Positions 34,801-44,300 of a stretch of 64,000 nt of DNA are shown piece after piece. The DNA comes from Mytilus galloprovincialis (Eukaryota > Mollusca > Bivalvia > Mytilida > Mytilidae), in assembly GCF_965363235.1 (NCBI RefSeq), contig NC_134838.1, positions 11,688,441 to 11,752,440 on the forward strand, in the 5' to 3' direction. The position numbers and the translations under genes were made by a program. The notes under the pieces were generated by a model. The model saw only the letters and a list, made by a program, of their open reading frames with translations. It did not search any database and had not been told where the DNA came from. Position 1 is the stretch's first letter. Every line of letters begins with the position of its first letter.

Positions 34801-35486
34801 TGTCATGGAACTACGGTAAACGTTGCAAATTGTGCTTGTATGATAAATTGATTAAAATTGAAAGGCTGTCTGACATGAGGATAGTTATGGCCCATTAGGT
34901 GATTCGATTACATACGACAACTAATTATGACACCTGTTGTGACCGTTAATTAGGGTAGGGTCGTTAACTTGTCATAATATGTCCCCAGGTAAAATTATAG
35001 ATTTTTTAAAATTGATCTGAAAATCTTCAAAATGGGTAACCAATATTTTTTTCGGGTATATTTGGTGAAAATCGGGATTTTGACTAGTTTTACGATCCCA
35101 ATATCAGGATTCGGGTTGAGGGATGAAAATCGGGATGATACCACAAAAATCTGGATAATTGGCAGGTTTGGGACATAGTCTTGGCATTTAAGGTACATGT
35201 AGCACCTTCCTCACAAAACAACAATCAGTGCGATCAAGGCAAATAGACCGTATTGGTGAACGAACACAAGGCGAAAATGGAGTGAGGATAAACAGAGCTC
35301 ATGCCTCACAATTTTTTCATACACATTTATATATATGCACTATATTCTGTATTTATATGCACCCCCCTCCTTTTTCTATTTTCTAAAATCGTTTTTCAAA
35401 GTAATGTACCTTATTAAATATTCTAGGAATACAACATTACTGCAACAACCAAGGAACACAAGTGAGATGGGGATTGCAGGATGCAT
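22606..35486 (-). CDS. SLC35B4: SLC35B4-type UDP-xylose/UDP-N-acetylglucosamine transporter
   Basis: A minus-strand gene whose exons were recognised individually by protein similarity and consensus splice sites. Coding exons in order: 35486-35410, 32375-32262, then either 30982-30880 or 30840-30738, then 30227-30178, 28539-28458, 27653-27593, 27177-27068, 24381-24306 and 22846-22606. Known SLC35B4 proteins exchange UDP-sugars across Golgi/ER membranes as ten-helix nucleotide-sugar transporters of about 330 aa. The exons here give about 305 aa. Diagnostic segments are LVFLGCCSNVVFLEYL (first helix), MITE-free helix text such as QVANNYSLSF, LPLQMIFRAGSLIANLTLGM, GMGIYQEGIYKQYGKHPKES, HALPLPGFLLLATDIY, and VFILTTECSSLTVTLVVTLR near the C-terminus, which ends in a lysine-rich tail. 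All phases agree up to 24306. The exon expected between 24306 and 22846 (about 73 nt, including a MWLYLI-like helix) was not found. Confidence 0.9.
22950..23092 (+). repeat. partial SINE tail, family of 33421-33830
   Basis: TTGATTAATGTTGGTTG, CAATGGCAAATATTGCATGC and GGGAAATTTGGACTGCTACT match the tail half of the element at 33421. Only the tail half is present, as expected for a 5'-truncated SINE on the minus strand. It lies in the last intron of SLC35B4. Confidence 0.65.
24306..24381 (-). CDS. SLC35B4: SLC35B4 exon (HALPLPGF segment)
   Basis: Acceptor TATTTTTACAG, donor G/GTATGA. It reads HALPLPGFLLLATDIYSHIQ then KFNNS plus one base, matching the conserved luminal loop and helix that follow the GKH...E motif exon. 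It starts in phase 0 and ends in phase 1. Skipping directly to the 22846 exon would shift the frame and reach a stop within a few codons. Confidence 0.9.
24555..25217 (+). mobile_element. hairpin-ended element with ~190-bp tandem core
   Basis: The left end contains a perfect 14-bp palindrome, GGTTCCGCGGAACC, then CAGTGTCTCGCC. The core has three diverged units of about 190 bp starting with CTTCTGTCCAAGTTTGGTA-like text at about 24678, 24865 and 25050. The right end is GGATCGCTATGTCTTGC, then the perfect hairpin TTCGAC-TAAA-GTCGAA, then GGCTCGACAA. The same end design is seen at 26857. It sits in an SLC35B4 intron and has no ORF. Confidence 0.75.
25508..26857 (+). mobile_element. hairpin-ended element with 147-bp tandem core, copy 2 (complete)
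   Basis: The left end is ACAAGAGTGCACACACTGAA ATGTCTCGCC. The core units are exactly 147 bp apart over the best-conserved stretch (CTGAACCATG at 25884, 26031, 26178 and 26325); outer units are diverged. The right end has a GCC/GCT-rich tract at about 26768-26800, GGATCACTATCCCTATGTCG, the hairpin TGCAAC-AAAA-GTTGCA and GGCTCGACA. No transposase is present. A tandem core plus hairpin 3' end resembles the non-autonomous Helitron/Helentron-related 'pearl' elements of bivalves (inference from memory). Confidence 0.8.
27068..27177 (-). CDS. SLC35B4: SLC35B4 exon (GIYQEGIYKQYGKH segment)
   Basis: 110 nt; acceptor ATATTTCAG, donor AAT/GTAAGC. It reads IFILTAALFMTAGMGIYQEG then IYKQYGKHPKESLFFN. The GKH.KE(A/S)LF(Y/F)N signature is characteristic of SLC35B4. 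It starts in phase 1 and ends in phase 0. Confidence 0.95.
27593..27653 (-). CDS. SLC35B4: SLC35B4 exon (loop and start of a membrane helix)
   Basis: 61 nt; acceptor CTTTTTCCAG, donor G/GTAAGT. It reads EDNKATSTGDLLYDLAIWFT plus one base. The polar N-terminal part is the variable loop; the WF(T/L)G helix resumes in the next exon. Phases 0 and 1 fit both neighbours. Confidence 0.93.
28458..28539 (-). CDS. SLC35B4: SLC35B4 exon (membrane helix, VGIILCT segment)
   Basis: 82 nt; acceptor ATTACCTAG, donor GTT/GTAAGT. It reads YTTGKYISVVLITVGIILCT then IASAQQV, matching the KYTS..LVSVGIFICT helix of SLC35B4. Its first base completes an Arg codon begun in the 30178 exon. Confidence 0.95.
30178..30227 (-). 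CDS. SLC35B4: SLC35B4 exon (GSLIANL helix)
   Basis: 50 nt; acceptor AATTTTACAG, donor AG/GTAAGA. It reads GSLIANLTLGMIIMKK plus two bases, matching the GSLIANM.LG..ILKKRY segment of the family. Phase 0 at its start allows splicing from either of the two upstream exon versions. Confidence 0.95.
30738..30840 (-). CDS. SLC35B4: SLC35B4 alternative exon 3, downstream version (A)
   Basis: 103 nt, acceptor CTATTTTTCAG, donor GCA/GTAAGT. It reads IYTVMVAFFFVVQVA then NNYSLSFNVSLPLQMIFRA. This aligns with the helix holding V.NNYAL.LNI.MPL.MIFR in SLC35B4. Phase, length and the completed Arg codon (CG + C) are the same as for version B at 30880-30982. With 39 bp between them the two cannot both be spliced in normally, and inclusion of both would shift the frame (206 nt). 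Confidence 0.93.
30880..30982 (-). CDS. SLC35B4: SLC35B4 alternative exon 3, upstream version (B)
   Basis: 103 nt, acceptor GTATTTTTCAG, donor GCA/GTAAGT. It reads IYGTMVSLFFLVQVA then NNAAYSFNISMPLQMVFRA. By direct comparison 23 of 34 residues are identical to version A. Differences cluster in the helix core (NNYSLS versus NNAAYS, SLPLQMI versus SMPLQMV). Both frames are intact, so neither version looks like a decayed copy. Confidence 0.93.
32262..32375 (-). CDS. SLC35B4: SLC35B4 exon 2 (CGNLITF helix)
   Basis: 114 nt; acceptor GTATTTTCAG, donor CG/GTATGA. It reads DLPTCGNLITFMQFAFIAVE then GLIFTAKFGMIKPKIPI plus CG, matching the PGCGN(I/L).TF.QF.FIAVEG...PAIPIRYY segment. The split Arg codon becomes CGC or CGT with the two alternative downstream exons, so the junction residue is unchanged. 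Confidence 0.95.
32590..32990 (+). repeat. dispersed repeats in SLC35B4 intron 1
   Basis: Pieces of two families. About 32640-32840 matches 5690-6035 (GGAGCCTGTAATTCAGTG). About 32855-32990 holds GTGTTGAAGACCCATGTATG and TGTTGTCTCTTTGACACATT, which recur near 41785-41870 and, weaker, at 39660-39760. Confidence 0.65.
33421..33830 (-). mobile_element. tRNA-derived SINE-like element
   Basis: Read on the minus strand, the head is at about 33830 and the tail is (AATC)n at 33421-33435. The head has an A-box-like TTGCCGAAGTGGGG (33767-33780) and a B-box-like GTTAAATCCGATGCC (about 33692-33706). The spacing is somewhat long but workable for RNA polymerase III. The tail half recurs at 22950-23092 and, in inverse orientation, near 33183-33245. 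The 76-codon plus-strand frame inside is a by-product of its higher GC content. Confidence 0.6.
34239..34791 (+). mobile_element. TTAA-flanked inverted-repeat element, copy 1
   Basis: It is bounded by TTAA on each side with terminal inverted repeats of 13 bp (AGTCATAAGAAAC ... GTTTCTTATGACT). The internal near-palindrome TTGCTTCCTTCCAGGAAGCAA lies near 34400. The second copy at 51572-52153 is in inverse orientation with the same ends. It has no transposase, so it is MITE-like. TTAA target sites suggest mobilisation by a piggyBac-type enzyme (inference). It lies in SLC35B4 intron 1. Confidence 0.85.
35410..35486 (-). CDS. SLC35B4: SLC35B4 first coding exon
   Basis: 77 nt; ATG at 35486-35484, donor AG/GTACAT at 35409. 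It reads MHPAIPISLVFLGCCSN then VVFLEYLI plus two bases, matching the first membrane helix (LVFAGCCSNVIFLELL) of SLC35B4. The start was chosen because the family's N-terminus is equally short and an in-frame stop lies upstream (TAG in TTATTATAG). No promoter element was recognised upstream. Confidence 0.93.
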
Positions 35487-36423
35487 AGTTGTTTTTTTTC
35501 TATAATAAAATGAAGTTTCTGGAAATTATTGGTAAATTTCAGACGTCAACGCCGGCACCGGAAGTAATTGTAGAGCCGCTTATAACACCGATTAGGAAAA
35601 CATTATTATTTAACTTTTTCTCTTATTCCTCAAGAGACATTTTATATAAATCAAAGAAATTCGAACAAAATGATGTTGCACGATTTTCATATTAAACTAG
35701 AGTATTTAAGAAAAAAACTTTATGCTATAATTATATTTTCATTGATGTAAGCGACTCCAGATTTACATCTCTCCATGACTGTCTGTCACCTAAAAATGTA
35801 AAATTTGACGAAGGTAAACATATAGAATATTTTCAAAATGCTACTTCGTACATCTGATTTTATCTTTAAACGATAAAAAAATATCTCCGAATAATATCTG
35901 ATGTCAGAAAACGACATTCCTTTCTGTTTTAGTATCAATATTGCCCACACAAAAACCTCCTTTGTCTGTGTAATGTCTTTTAATGTAACTTTATACTGAT
36001 AATTTGGGTTGGTTCTGAAAAAACCTTGCTAGAAAAATTCAGTTGACCCTACTCCCCTGGTGTTACATATACATTTATTACCACCACTTGTTTTGACATT
36101 CTGTAATTTATTCATCTCAAGAATCTTTAGCCTCTTATTTCATTTTGTATTTTAATTTTATATTGGTGTATTTGACCATTTCATGTAAGATATAAATGAT
36201 CATACACCAATAGTGGTTCAAGTTAACATATATGACACACAACATTCAGATGGTGCTTTAATTTTTTGGTTTAATTTATACCACATTTTTTTACATCCTG
36301 TCTCTGCAAGTTTATCTGTAATCAGTTGATATGGCCATAGTGCTGTAAGGTTGATCTAAAACTAGGATTTCTGTTGATCCAACTAGATGTACACACGTAA
36401 ATCATAATACTGTAGTTCGCTTT

Positions 36424-36933
36424 CATGTCGAGCCGGCCCAACATCGATCCAGCCCATACATGTATTTAAAGTCCATCCGGGCCCAATAAAAAAAAATATT
36501 TTTAAGGAATAAAAATAAAGATATATCTTAATTGTAATTCAAAAATGTTTATGCATTTTATTAATTAATGTAAAAGATGTACGGGAAAAAAAAAGGCCTT
36601 TGACAAATAATTGTCTTTAGATGGGTATAAAACAACTACATGCAGGTTGATTATGTTTTCATTACAAGTTTTCAAGATTATTGAAGCTGCTATACATGTA
36701 TACATACAAACAGACACAATCACACTCAGCTTCGTATCGATTTAGAATATTTTTTTGACTGGTACTCCAATACTTCACTTACCTGTTGTCATTCACTATC
36801 GATACTTTAGTAGCTCCAGAGTCAATGTAGTTTATTCATATTTTATTATGTGGCCAGAACGACGTAGGGCCGGATCGACATGGGCCAGATCGACTTGGGC
36901 CGGATCGACTTTGGGCGGGATCGACTTGATGGA
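36424..36933 (-). mobile_element. foldback-like element, second copy (inverse to 13158-14120)
   Basis: Both ends carry GGGCCGGATCGAC-type repeats in inverted orientation. On the left are GAGCCGGCCCAACATCGATC and CCATCCGGGCCCAAT. On the right are four to five units between 36850 and 36931. The interior corresponds to the reverse complement of the copy at 13158. It is shorter, partly by internal deletion. Confidence 0.65.
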
Positions 36934-36939
36934 AATACT

Positions 36940-39900
36940 GATCCTGTGTCCTCTTTTTGCATACTAGGATTTGAAAAATCTGTCTTCTACTATTATTTCA
37001 CATGTCTATTGAGGTTACTTGGCCCTGCACCTTTAGTTATGGTTCATTGACTTTGGATTATTTGCATAGTTTACATGTTTAACATTGAAACCTCTAGGTG
37101 TGTTGAATGATACCAGTTCAGATTATAGAAAGTAGTGTTGTTTTTCCTTGTAAACAGAAATAAGGCCTACTTCCACTTGGATATTGGCTATATTAATTTG
37201 TAACACAATAAAAGAACAGTGTGCAAAAATGAATTACCCTCATACAAATGCATAAATGATAAAGAAAACTTGTACACAGATAACTTATAGAGGAGAGAAA
37301 AACTAAAATTATGCGCAATGAATGAACTCTGGTCTCTGGACGTATGTGAGCATAGAACCAAGCAAAACAACAACAACTGCTTGCAAAACTGCAGTTTTCT
37401 GAGCAAAACATCTCTGTTAAGATTTAAGTACATTTTGTATCTTGAACTATCTTGAAATCCTTAGGAACGATATTTGTGGTTTGATTCTACATTAACTGTT
37501 TTAAAACAAATAAGATGGGTATGATTTGGCCTTTACTTAAGCTTTAGAAGGAATTGACAGGCCCAAATTTTGTGGCAGAGTTAATATATAAAAATACAGA
37601 GGATGTGGTTTGATCATGTTGATAGCCAATAAGATAATTATCCACCAAAGTTCAAATAAAGTGGATTTAAGCAATTATAGGCAAACATGCAAACTTTAAC
37701 CATGAGATAAACAAATACAGAATAGTCTGCTATAAAACTAAAAGGATCCCACATGAAAAATATTAAGCATGTTATGTGAGATCTTAACCCTCCTTTTAAA
37801 GCTCTAGCCAATGTGAAATCAACTAACCCACAGCAATACACACAGTAAAACTCAGTTTAAATGATGTTCAAGTCCAATGTTAGATCAAGTACAAGTACAA
37901 TGTAACAAATGAAACTTAGCAAAATGACAATGACTAACATACATTAACAAAAGACTTCTAGTAGCTTGTACTGGCAGCTCTAGATCTAGGCCCCAATTAT
38001 ACTGAACGAAAGATTAAGTCTTCATCATACATGTATGAAAATCAACCAAAATTCAGGTTTACGGATCAGGCATGCCATTGACTGGTTTTAAAATAAATGT
38101 GTTTATTTCTAATGCCGAAATCTATTTGGTGAATCAAAAAAAAACATTCCTTCTTTTATGACATGCAATTGACAACAGTATTATTACTGCATCCCTTGTG
38201 AATAAGCTAAGTATGTTTAAAGGTTTGGTTAGTCTTTGAGGTGAATGATGACATTTTTGGTCTTTTGTATTGAATATAATTACCATCAATGATCATGATG
38301 GGATGTTAAATACATGAATATTTAATATGTCTGCACTTTGATTAAAATCATTTATATTTACAAATTATATTTGTGTACAGATGATAAAACTTAGTAAAAA
38401 TTTTGACAAGTTTCTGTTGTTTTGACAAGTTTCTGTTATCGGGAAAAAAAAACTGCTGTTTTAATAATTTTTATGTAACACAGAGATTTCTTTCCTTAAA
38501 ATTAAATGCTTATGTACACAGGCCTATTTAACAAGTTGGGATATAAAACACCATAATTGTCGATCAACATGTATTGTCCATGACAATCAAAACAACTCCC
38601 TTTTATTATTGTATAACAGGGGAACCAGCTAAACTAAATTTATTTTTGTACCCTCTTTGAAACAAAACCCCACAAAAAAAGGAATCTCACAATCCATAAA
38701 AGTTTATAAAGTTCAAGAACATAAAATGCATTTAAAATATAATTATCTAGTTCCTGCTACAATGTAAATATGGCTTAAATAAAGGCAACAGTAGTATACC
38801 GCTGTTCGAAATTCATAAATTGATAGAGAAAAAACAAATACAGGTTACAAACTAAAAATGAGGAAAACGTATCAAATATAAGAGAACTACGACACAACAG
38901 AAATACGAAATTAAAATGTAACACACACAGAAAGGAATTATAATATAACAACGGCCATTTTCATGACTTGGTACAGGGCATTTTAAGAAAAAAATGGTAG
39001 GTTGAACTGAGTTTTCAAACTTTTCCAGGAATACAGGTGTGTCTTTACTCAAGAGTTATTTATGTTGTGTAAACACAGCCATATTCGTCAATTCTTTTTG
39101 ACAAACCTTAAAAGTGATATACTTTATATGCTTACTAATCCCTTTTAGGTCATGGGTTCAAATGAATATGAAAATTAAGATGGATCTTTTCAGTATTGAT
39201 GATATGCTATTGGAAATTTGACATTGGCCCTACCAAAGATTGATCTCTCAGCCTTGAAAGAAACAAATTGGTTAAACAGTCAGATTTTTGTTTCAAATTA
39301 CTGGCAGTATCATGATGAGTTTTATGAACAATATGAGATGTTACATGTAGGTAGACATCAACTAGACAGCAGTCCAACCATAGATAAAAAAATATATATC
39401 TAGAAATATTGTGGAACAAATATATTGATATGGTACGATGACATGTCTGATGGACATTATTACACAATGATATATGGCAATTAATCCTAATAAACATTGT
39501 TCCTGTCGTTACAATATCTACAAATTATCTGACTTGGTTTGTTGAAATCTTACCGGGTATTTATAATCTTGTTGAAAATGTTCTGTGGTCATAGTGGTAA
39601 CTAATCCAGTCCTTTGACATGTTTATAGTATTCAGATCAGATCTGAAGAAGCAGATGCAGATAATAGAAAAGGCCTGGTGGTGGTCTTTGACTGTAACCG
39701 CTCTTAGGTCAGGTTGTTATCTCTTTGACATATTCCATATTTCCATTCTCAATTTTATTAATAAAATTATCTGACAAAAGTCTAAATATCTCACTGGCTG
39801 AGTGCTGCCATTAAAGAATTTTATGCTTGACCATATTGTATGCTACATTTTGTGTACCTACTTCATGTACATCAACTTAAGGTATAACCTATATATATGG

Positions 39901-40590
39901 CAATAAACATTAAGTTCGTACACTCTAACTTGAGGTGACTTATTATTATAGTGTATCATTATGATATCTGATGACAGTAAACTATAAATGTACATGTACA
40001 TGTACTTTCAGGTAAAGAGTTGGTAAAAGTAAATATATAAATATCTACATCTGCATTTGTAATTAATTAATATTTCCAATTGCAAATAATACATGTAATA
40101 TATACAGTGAAAGGAAAAGTCAATAATGTGGGAAACTATAGCCTTTTGGTAATTAATCTGACAAAAATAATTTAGCTTTGTCAGCATTCACATTTTACAG
40201 GAAAACCAGTTCAACAATACTTTGCTGCAAACATGACAAAGTTGTATCATCATGATCATGCTTCAGCAGATAGACTTCTTTAAAAAGTGGTGGTCCAATC
40301 AAAGGTTTGACCTTAAAAATAAAAAAAAAAACAGACAGACACACAATTTGGTATTTTTTAATACATGTACAAATAAAAGTGAGAACCATCAAATTTTATT
40401 TGAAGGATGACCAGGATTTATTTGTTTTCAAGAACTCTGACTAGCTGTAGGTCTATTGAAGTTTCTTTAGTTTCTTTAGTCTAGTAAAACAGATGTTTGG
40501 TCTTTTTTGATGAACAGAAATGTTATATATATCTGTATATTATGCTGTACTAAATGAATCTTAAAAACCATGTAAACAGGAATCATTTGT
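36940..40590. other. intergenic between divergent SLC35B4 and the PCTAIRE gene
   Basis: Mostly AT-rich sequence with repeat pieces. 37577-37790 is a minus-strand piece of the 5690 family. 38780-39040 is a plus-strand piece of the 4826 family, with AGGCAACAGTAGTATACCGC and TTCATGACTTGGTACAGGGC. 39640-39765 is a piece with AGGTTGTTATCTCTTTGACA. The two flanking genes are divergently transcribed, so their promoters should lie at or outside the ends of this stretch. No core promoter motif was convincing. Confidence 0.5.
39203..39403 (+). other. open frame with protein-like composition, unassigned
   Basis: The open frame runs from after a TGA at 39200 to TAG at 39401. It reads LALPKIDLSALKETNWLNSQ, IFVSNYWQYHDEFYEQYEML and HVGRHQLDSSP. 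The composition (W, Y, E, D, Q, with few low-complexity runs) is more protein-like than most short frames here. However, there is no Met start, no good acceptor, and no family that I recognise. It could be an exon remnant or chance. Confidence 0.25.
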
Positions 40591-40597
40591 GAAATTC

Positions 40598-40690
40598 TTT
40601 TCTTCAGATAGTTCTCTATGAAGTCAATGAATTTTATAAGAAATCACCAAACACTGAATTGGTGTAAACCAGCCCACCGGTGACAACACA
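40598..40690 (+). other. 5' untranslated part of the PCTAIRE exon
   Basis: An acceptor-like TTCTTTTCTTCAG ends at 40597, and an in-frame TGA lies upstream of the ATG at 40691. The exon therefore probably begins here with about 93 nt of leader, and at least one non-coding exon is further upstream. Confidence 0.5.
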
Positions 40691-40805
40691 ATGATCAAAA
40701 GAATCAAGCGACGGTTATCTCATAGCTTCAGTAAAGACCAGAATGTGGATGATAGTTTGTCAGATTTGACTATTGAGGACCATGGAGCAAAGGAAAATGG
40801 ATCAA
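40691..40805 (+). CDS. CDK17: N-terminal coding exon of a PCTAIRE-type kinase (CDK16/17/18 family)
   Basis: It reads MIKRIKRRLSHSFSKDQNVD, then DSLSDLTIEDHGAKENGS plus one base, ending at the consensus donor CAA/GTAAGA. Vertebrate CDK17 begins MKKFKRRLSLTLRGSQTIDE, followed by SLSEL...TIEEN, so the order KRRLS - (V/I)D(D/E)SLS(D/E)L - TIE is shared. In these kinases the N-terminal extension is regulatory and phosphorylated, and the kinase domain follows. Here the kinase domain is not in the window; the gene should continue beyond 64000. The CDK17 versus CDK16/18 assignment is uncertain, since invertebrates often have one PCTAIRE gene. The exon ends in phase 1. Confidence 0.7.
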
Positions 40806-41251
40806 GTAAGAATGGTCAAATTTCACATTTCTCAATAGGGCTCTTCAGGGTTAGTTTGGCAGATTTTCATAATAGAGGTAAAAATGGTGTGAAAAATACG
40901 GGAAAACATCATTAAAACAGAGCAGTTGCTTAGAAACATGCATAGGATTTCCCATACTTTCATACAATTTCCACCTCTTTCAAAAAAATCTGCACCCTAT
41001 CCAATATGGCAGAACTAACTGTGAAGAGCCTATTGTGCAATACATGTACATTTTTAGCTGCACATGTTCATTTGTATATGCAAACATTACCATTTTTTGC
41101 ATGTTTGAATGAAATGAAAATATAGATAATGGTGATTATAAGTGTCAATGCAGAGACAGCAACCCAATGAAATATGTATGTTCTTACATAGGAAATCAGA
41201 TTGTAGAAAGTGTCACAAATTTCTTTTGACCTCTGTCATGTTATGTACATG

Positions 41252-41356
41252 TGACGATCCTCCTAGAGGTGACTTTTTGTGACGATCCTCCTAGAGGTGA
41301 CTTTTTGTGACGATCCTCCTAGAGGTGACTTTTTGTGACGATCCTCCTAGAGGTGA
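41252..41356 (+). repeat. 28-bp tandem repeat, 3.7 units
   Basis: The unit TGACGATCCTCCTAGAGGTG plus ACTTTTTG is repeated perfectly three times, with a fourth partial unit ending GAGGTGAG. It contains the imperfect palindrome CCTCCTAGAGG. It lies about 450 bp into the intron after the PCTAIRE exon. Confidence 0.95.
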
Positions 41357-44300
41357 GTTTTTATTTATCAGACTTTGTTGTTCTATCTATATACATGTAG
41401 CTTCTCTCATCCTAATCAGTGAACTATAACAGAGTTATTGTGATGCTTGTTAAAAGAAATGTACTGTATGTTCATTGATCAATTGTCATTGATTTATATA
41501 TATATATTTATAAGAAATCAAAATAAGAACTATTTGAATCCTCAAATATAGGTTTTACAATGTACACAAGATCTTTTCAAGTAGAACATTAATTTTTGTA
41601 TTTAAAGTTTTATTTAGTTATACATTTTTTTGTACAAAGTAACATAAAACTTGCAGTCTTTCCAATCATATACTTATATTTTGTCCTGGAATTAATACAT
41701 TTAATTGTGTTAAATTATGCTTCTGTCAGAGAATTTTAATTATGTATGACAATGTGCATGTACATCCTCCATGTACAGGATTTTCTCTGTGTTGTTGACC
41801 CATTGGTGGTCTTGTGCTGTTGTCTGCTCTTTGGTCAGGTTGTCGTCTCTTTGACACATTCCCCTTTCCATTCTTAGCTTTTCAGTTGTAGAAATATTTT
41901 CCAAAAGCTTTCTTATTGTTTCATGACATGGTTAAGGCTTTTTTAATTGTTTGAATATTGTCATGATATACATATGCATTGGTCAGGTTTAATTTTGGGG
42001 ATGTGATCTAATCTCAACAAAATTTAGTAAGTACATGTATGGCAGTTTGAAAGATGTCATGACTTTGATCCATCTGGATGGCTGGATGCTCATTTTGTCA
42101 TAATTAAGTACGTTTATTTTTTTCAGTAGCTGAATTTATATGTAAGAAGTATTTTTTTTTATCTGACTGTCACATAATCTTGATGTTCAATACATAGACG
42201 TAGATTACAAACATGGTGGTTGTTACATCTTTTCAAAAACTTTGTTTGGTTATCAAAATTTCATAGTAGTAAGTTTGAAAGAAAAGGTTTTGACATGGAT
42301 TAAAGTTTGGTAACATATTAAGGAAATAGTATACAGCAATGTTTAATGTATGTACTTTTAAGAATAATAGCGTGTTCAGGTTGTTGACAGGAGTATTGAC
42401 AAGGACTGTTATGTACCCCACACCCAACATTCTTTATCTTTGTAAGATTATAGAAAGGATCAGATTTACTATGTATAGCAGTATGCACGCTAAATTGTGA
42501 CATAACTATTTTCTAATCAATCAGATAAATATATGTTCAAATACAGATTTACAAAAATATTTTGATGACAACATTAATTTGTCTCACTCCTCTCACCTCA
42601 TATGACCTCGGGTTATAAGAGAATGTAGGTAAAAAACATATCAGAAGAAGAATTATGTCACAATGCAGGTGACATAATATTTTTACATAACACACCTGGT
42701 ACAGTAGGTTTGTACTTATCTGAACCTAATTCTTAAGATCATAACAAAATTCTTGAGGGAAACAGTTGACCTTTATGCTACCATATTGAATACCTACCAT
42801 GAATACTTATGACTACTGCTGCTGACTGAATTAGCTGTTATATTTCACAGTGAATTCTTGTAAAAGGCTCCGTGTTGAAGGCCGTACATTGACCTATAAT
42901 GGTTTACTTTTATAAATTGTTATTTGGCTGGAGAGTTGTCTCATTGGCACTCATACCACATCTTCCTATATCTATTGATTGAGGGTGATTCACTTGGAAA
43001 TATATGTTATGTACAGTATGTTCAGAAGGTATTATTTGAAAGGACCATAAAGAGAGTGATCTCCCCTAAATCAACAGTAATCACCTTGTTTCAGAAGTTT
43101 GCTGGTCACCAGCAACATGCAGTTAAAACATTAAAGATAAGCAATGTCAGATTCTTGGTCAAAGGACAGAGTGTGATGAGGAGCTTACTTGGTCTAACTT
43201 TTCCTTTACTTGAACTTTTTATTTAAAGTTTTAATTAATGTATTTGTTTTTAAAAGTTGTTTTGACTTTCCCTAAAATGCAGTTTTGACATCACAAAAAA
43301 GGTCCTCCTACATGTCCTTTGTGTTTTTTCATGAAAAATACAATGATTTTGATATTTTTTGTAGTTTTTCATTTGGACTTATAAATAAAGACAGCAGACA
43401 TGCACCAATTGAATATTTACTACAATGTTTGTCTATATGGACAATAACTTTCATAACTGTAACTACTTTTGTAAATTTTTGATCCACAAAAGGTATAAAC
43501 TCAATCCACATTAAGGTTTGGCATATGATGTGCACACTTCTAGAAGTCTATAATTAGTATCATTGTGTTGTTTGGTTGGTTGCTGTCTCATTGACATGAA
43601 CTTCACATTTCTGTTTATTTGTATTGAGTTAAATTAAAAATCTCTCAACATATATTCTAATCCTGGAAGCTTTGTTGAAGGGTATTTCGAGTTCTTTCAG
43701 GACAGCTATACTGTTGTGTGATACAGGTTATCTATTCCCCTTAGAAACTATTTCAGACATGAGGAGGCTATGATAAAACACTTGTTGTTTTGACATATCA
43801 TAATGACTTTGTAGTAAAGATGAGGTTTAGAATTGAGCCGTAGGTAAACAAGTTATTCCAATACAATTTGGCTGTAATTGGAGAAGGATATTTTGGTTTG
43901 TAGAATGTAGGTCTATAGGTTTTAGGTTATCTTGAAAGTTTCTATCTATCAATAGGTGATAAGTTTTGATCAACTTTACAATTTTTTATCAGATTGTATT
44001 TGCCCTCTTGGGATACCATTTAAAAAGGTTTTCATCTGCTTTGATAGAGAATAGATAATTGAAGTGTCCAGGAATTGGTCTATAATTCTCTGTTGTATTT
44101 GTATGAGATCAAGTATTGTCAGGAATTTCTCAGAATATAAATCTGTTTCAGTCTTAACTAAATACTTTTAGAGCTTTTGATTGCAGTTTTAAATTGAATT
44201 ATTTTTTTTAATTAAAAGCCTTACAATTTATTTCTAAATGATCCTATCCTTAGATTGGATCTTTGCACAGTGTGTTATGCTCTGTATAAGATAGTAGCAA

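Noticed and set aside
34665-34898. 77-codon plus-strand frame
   Set aside because: It starts inside the TTAA-flanked element and runs out of it; the matching frame is not kept in the second copy.
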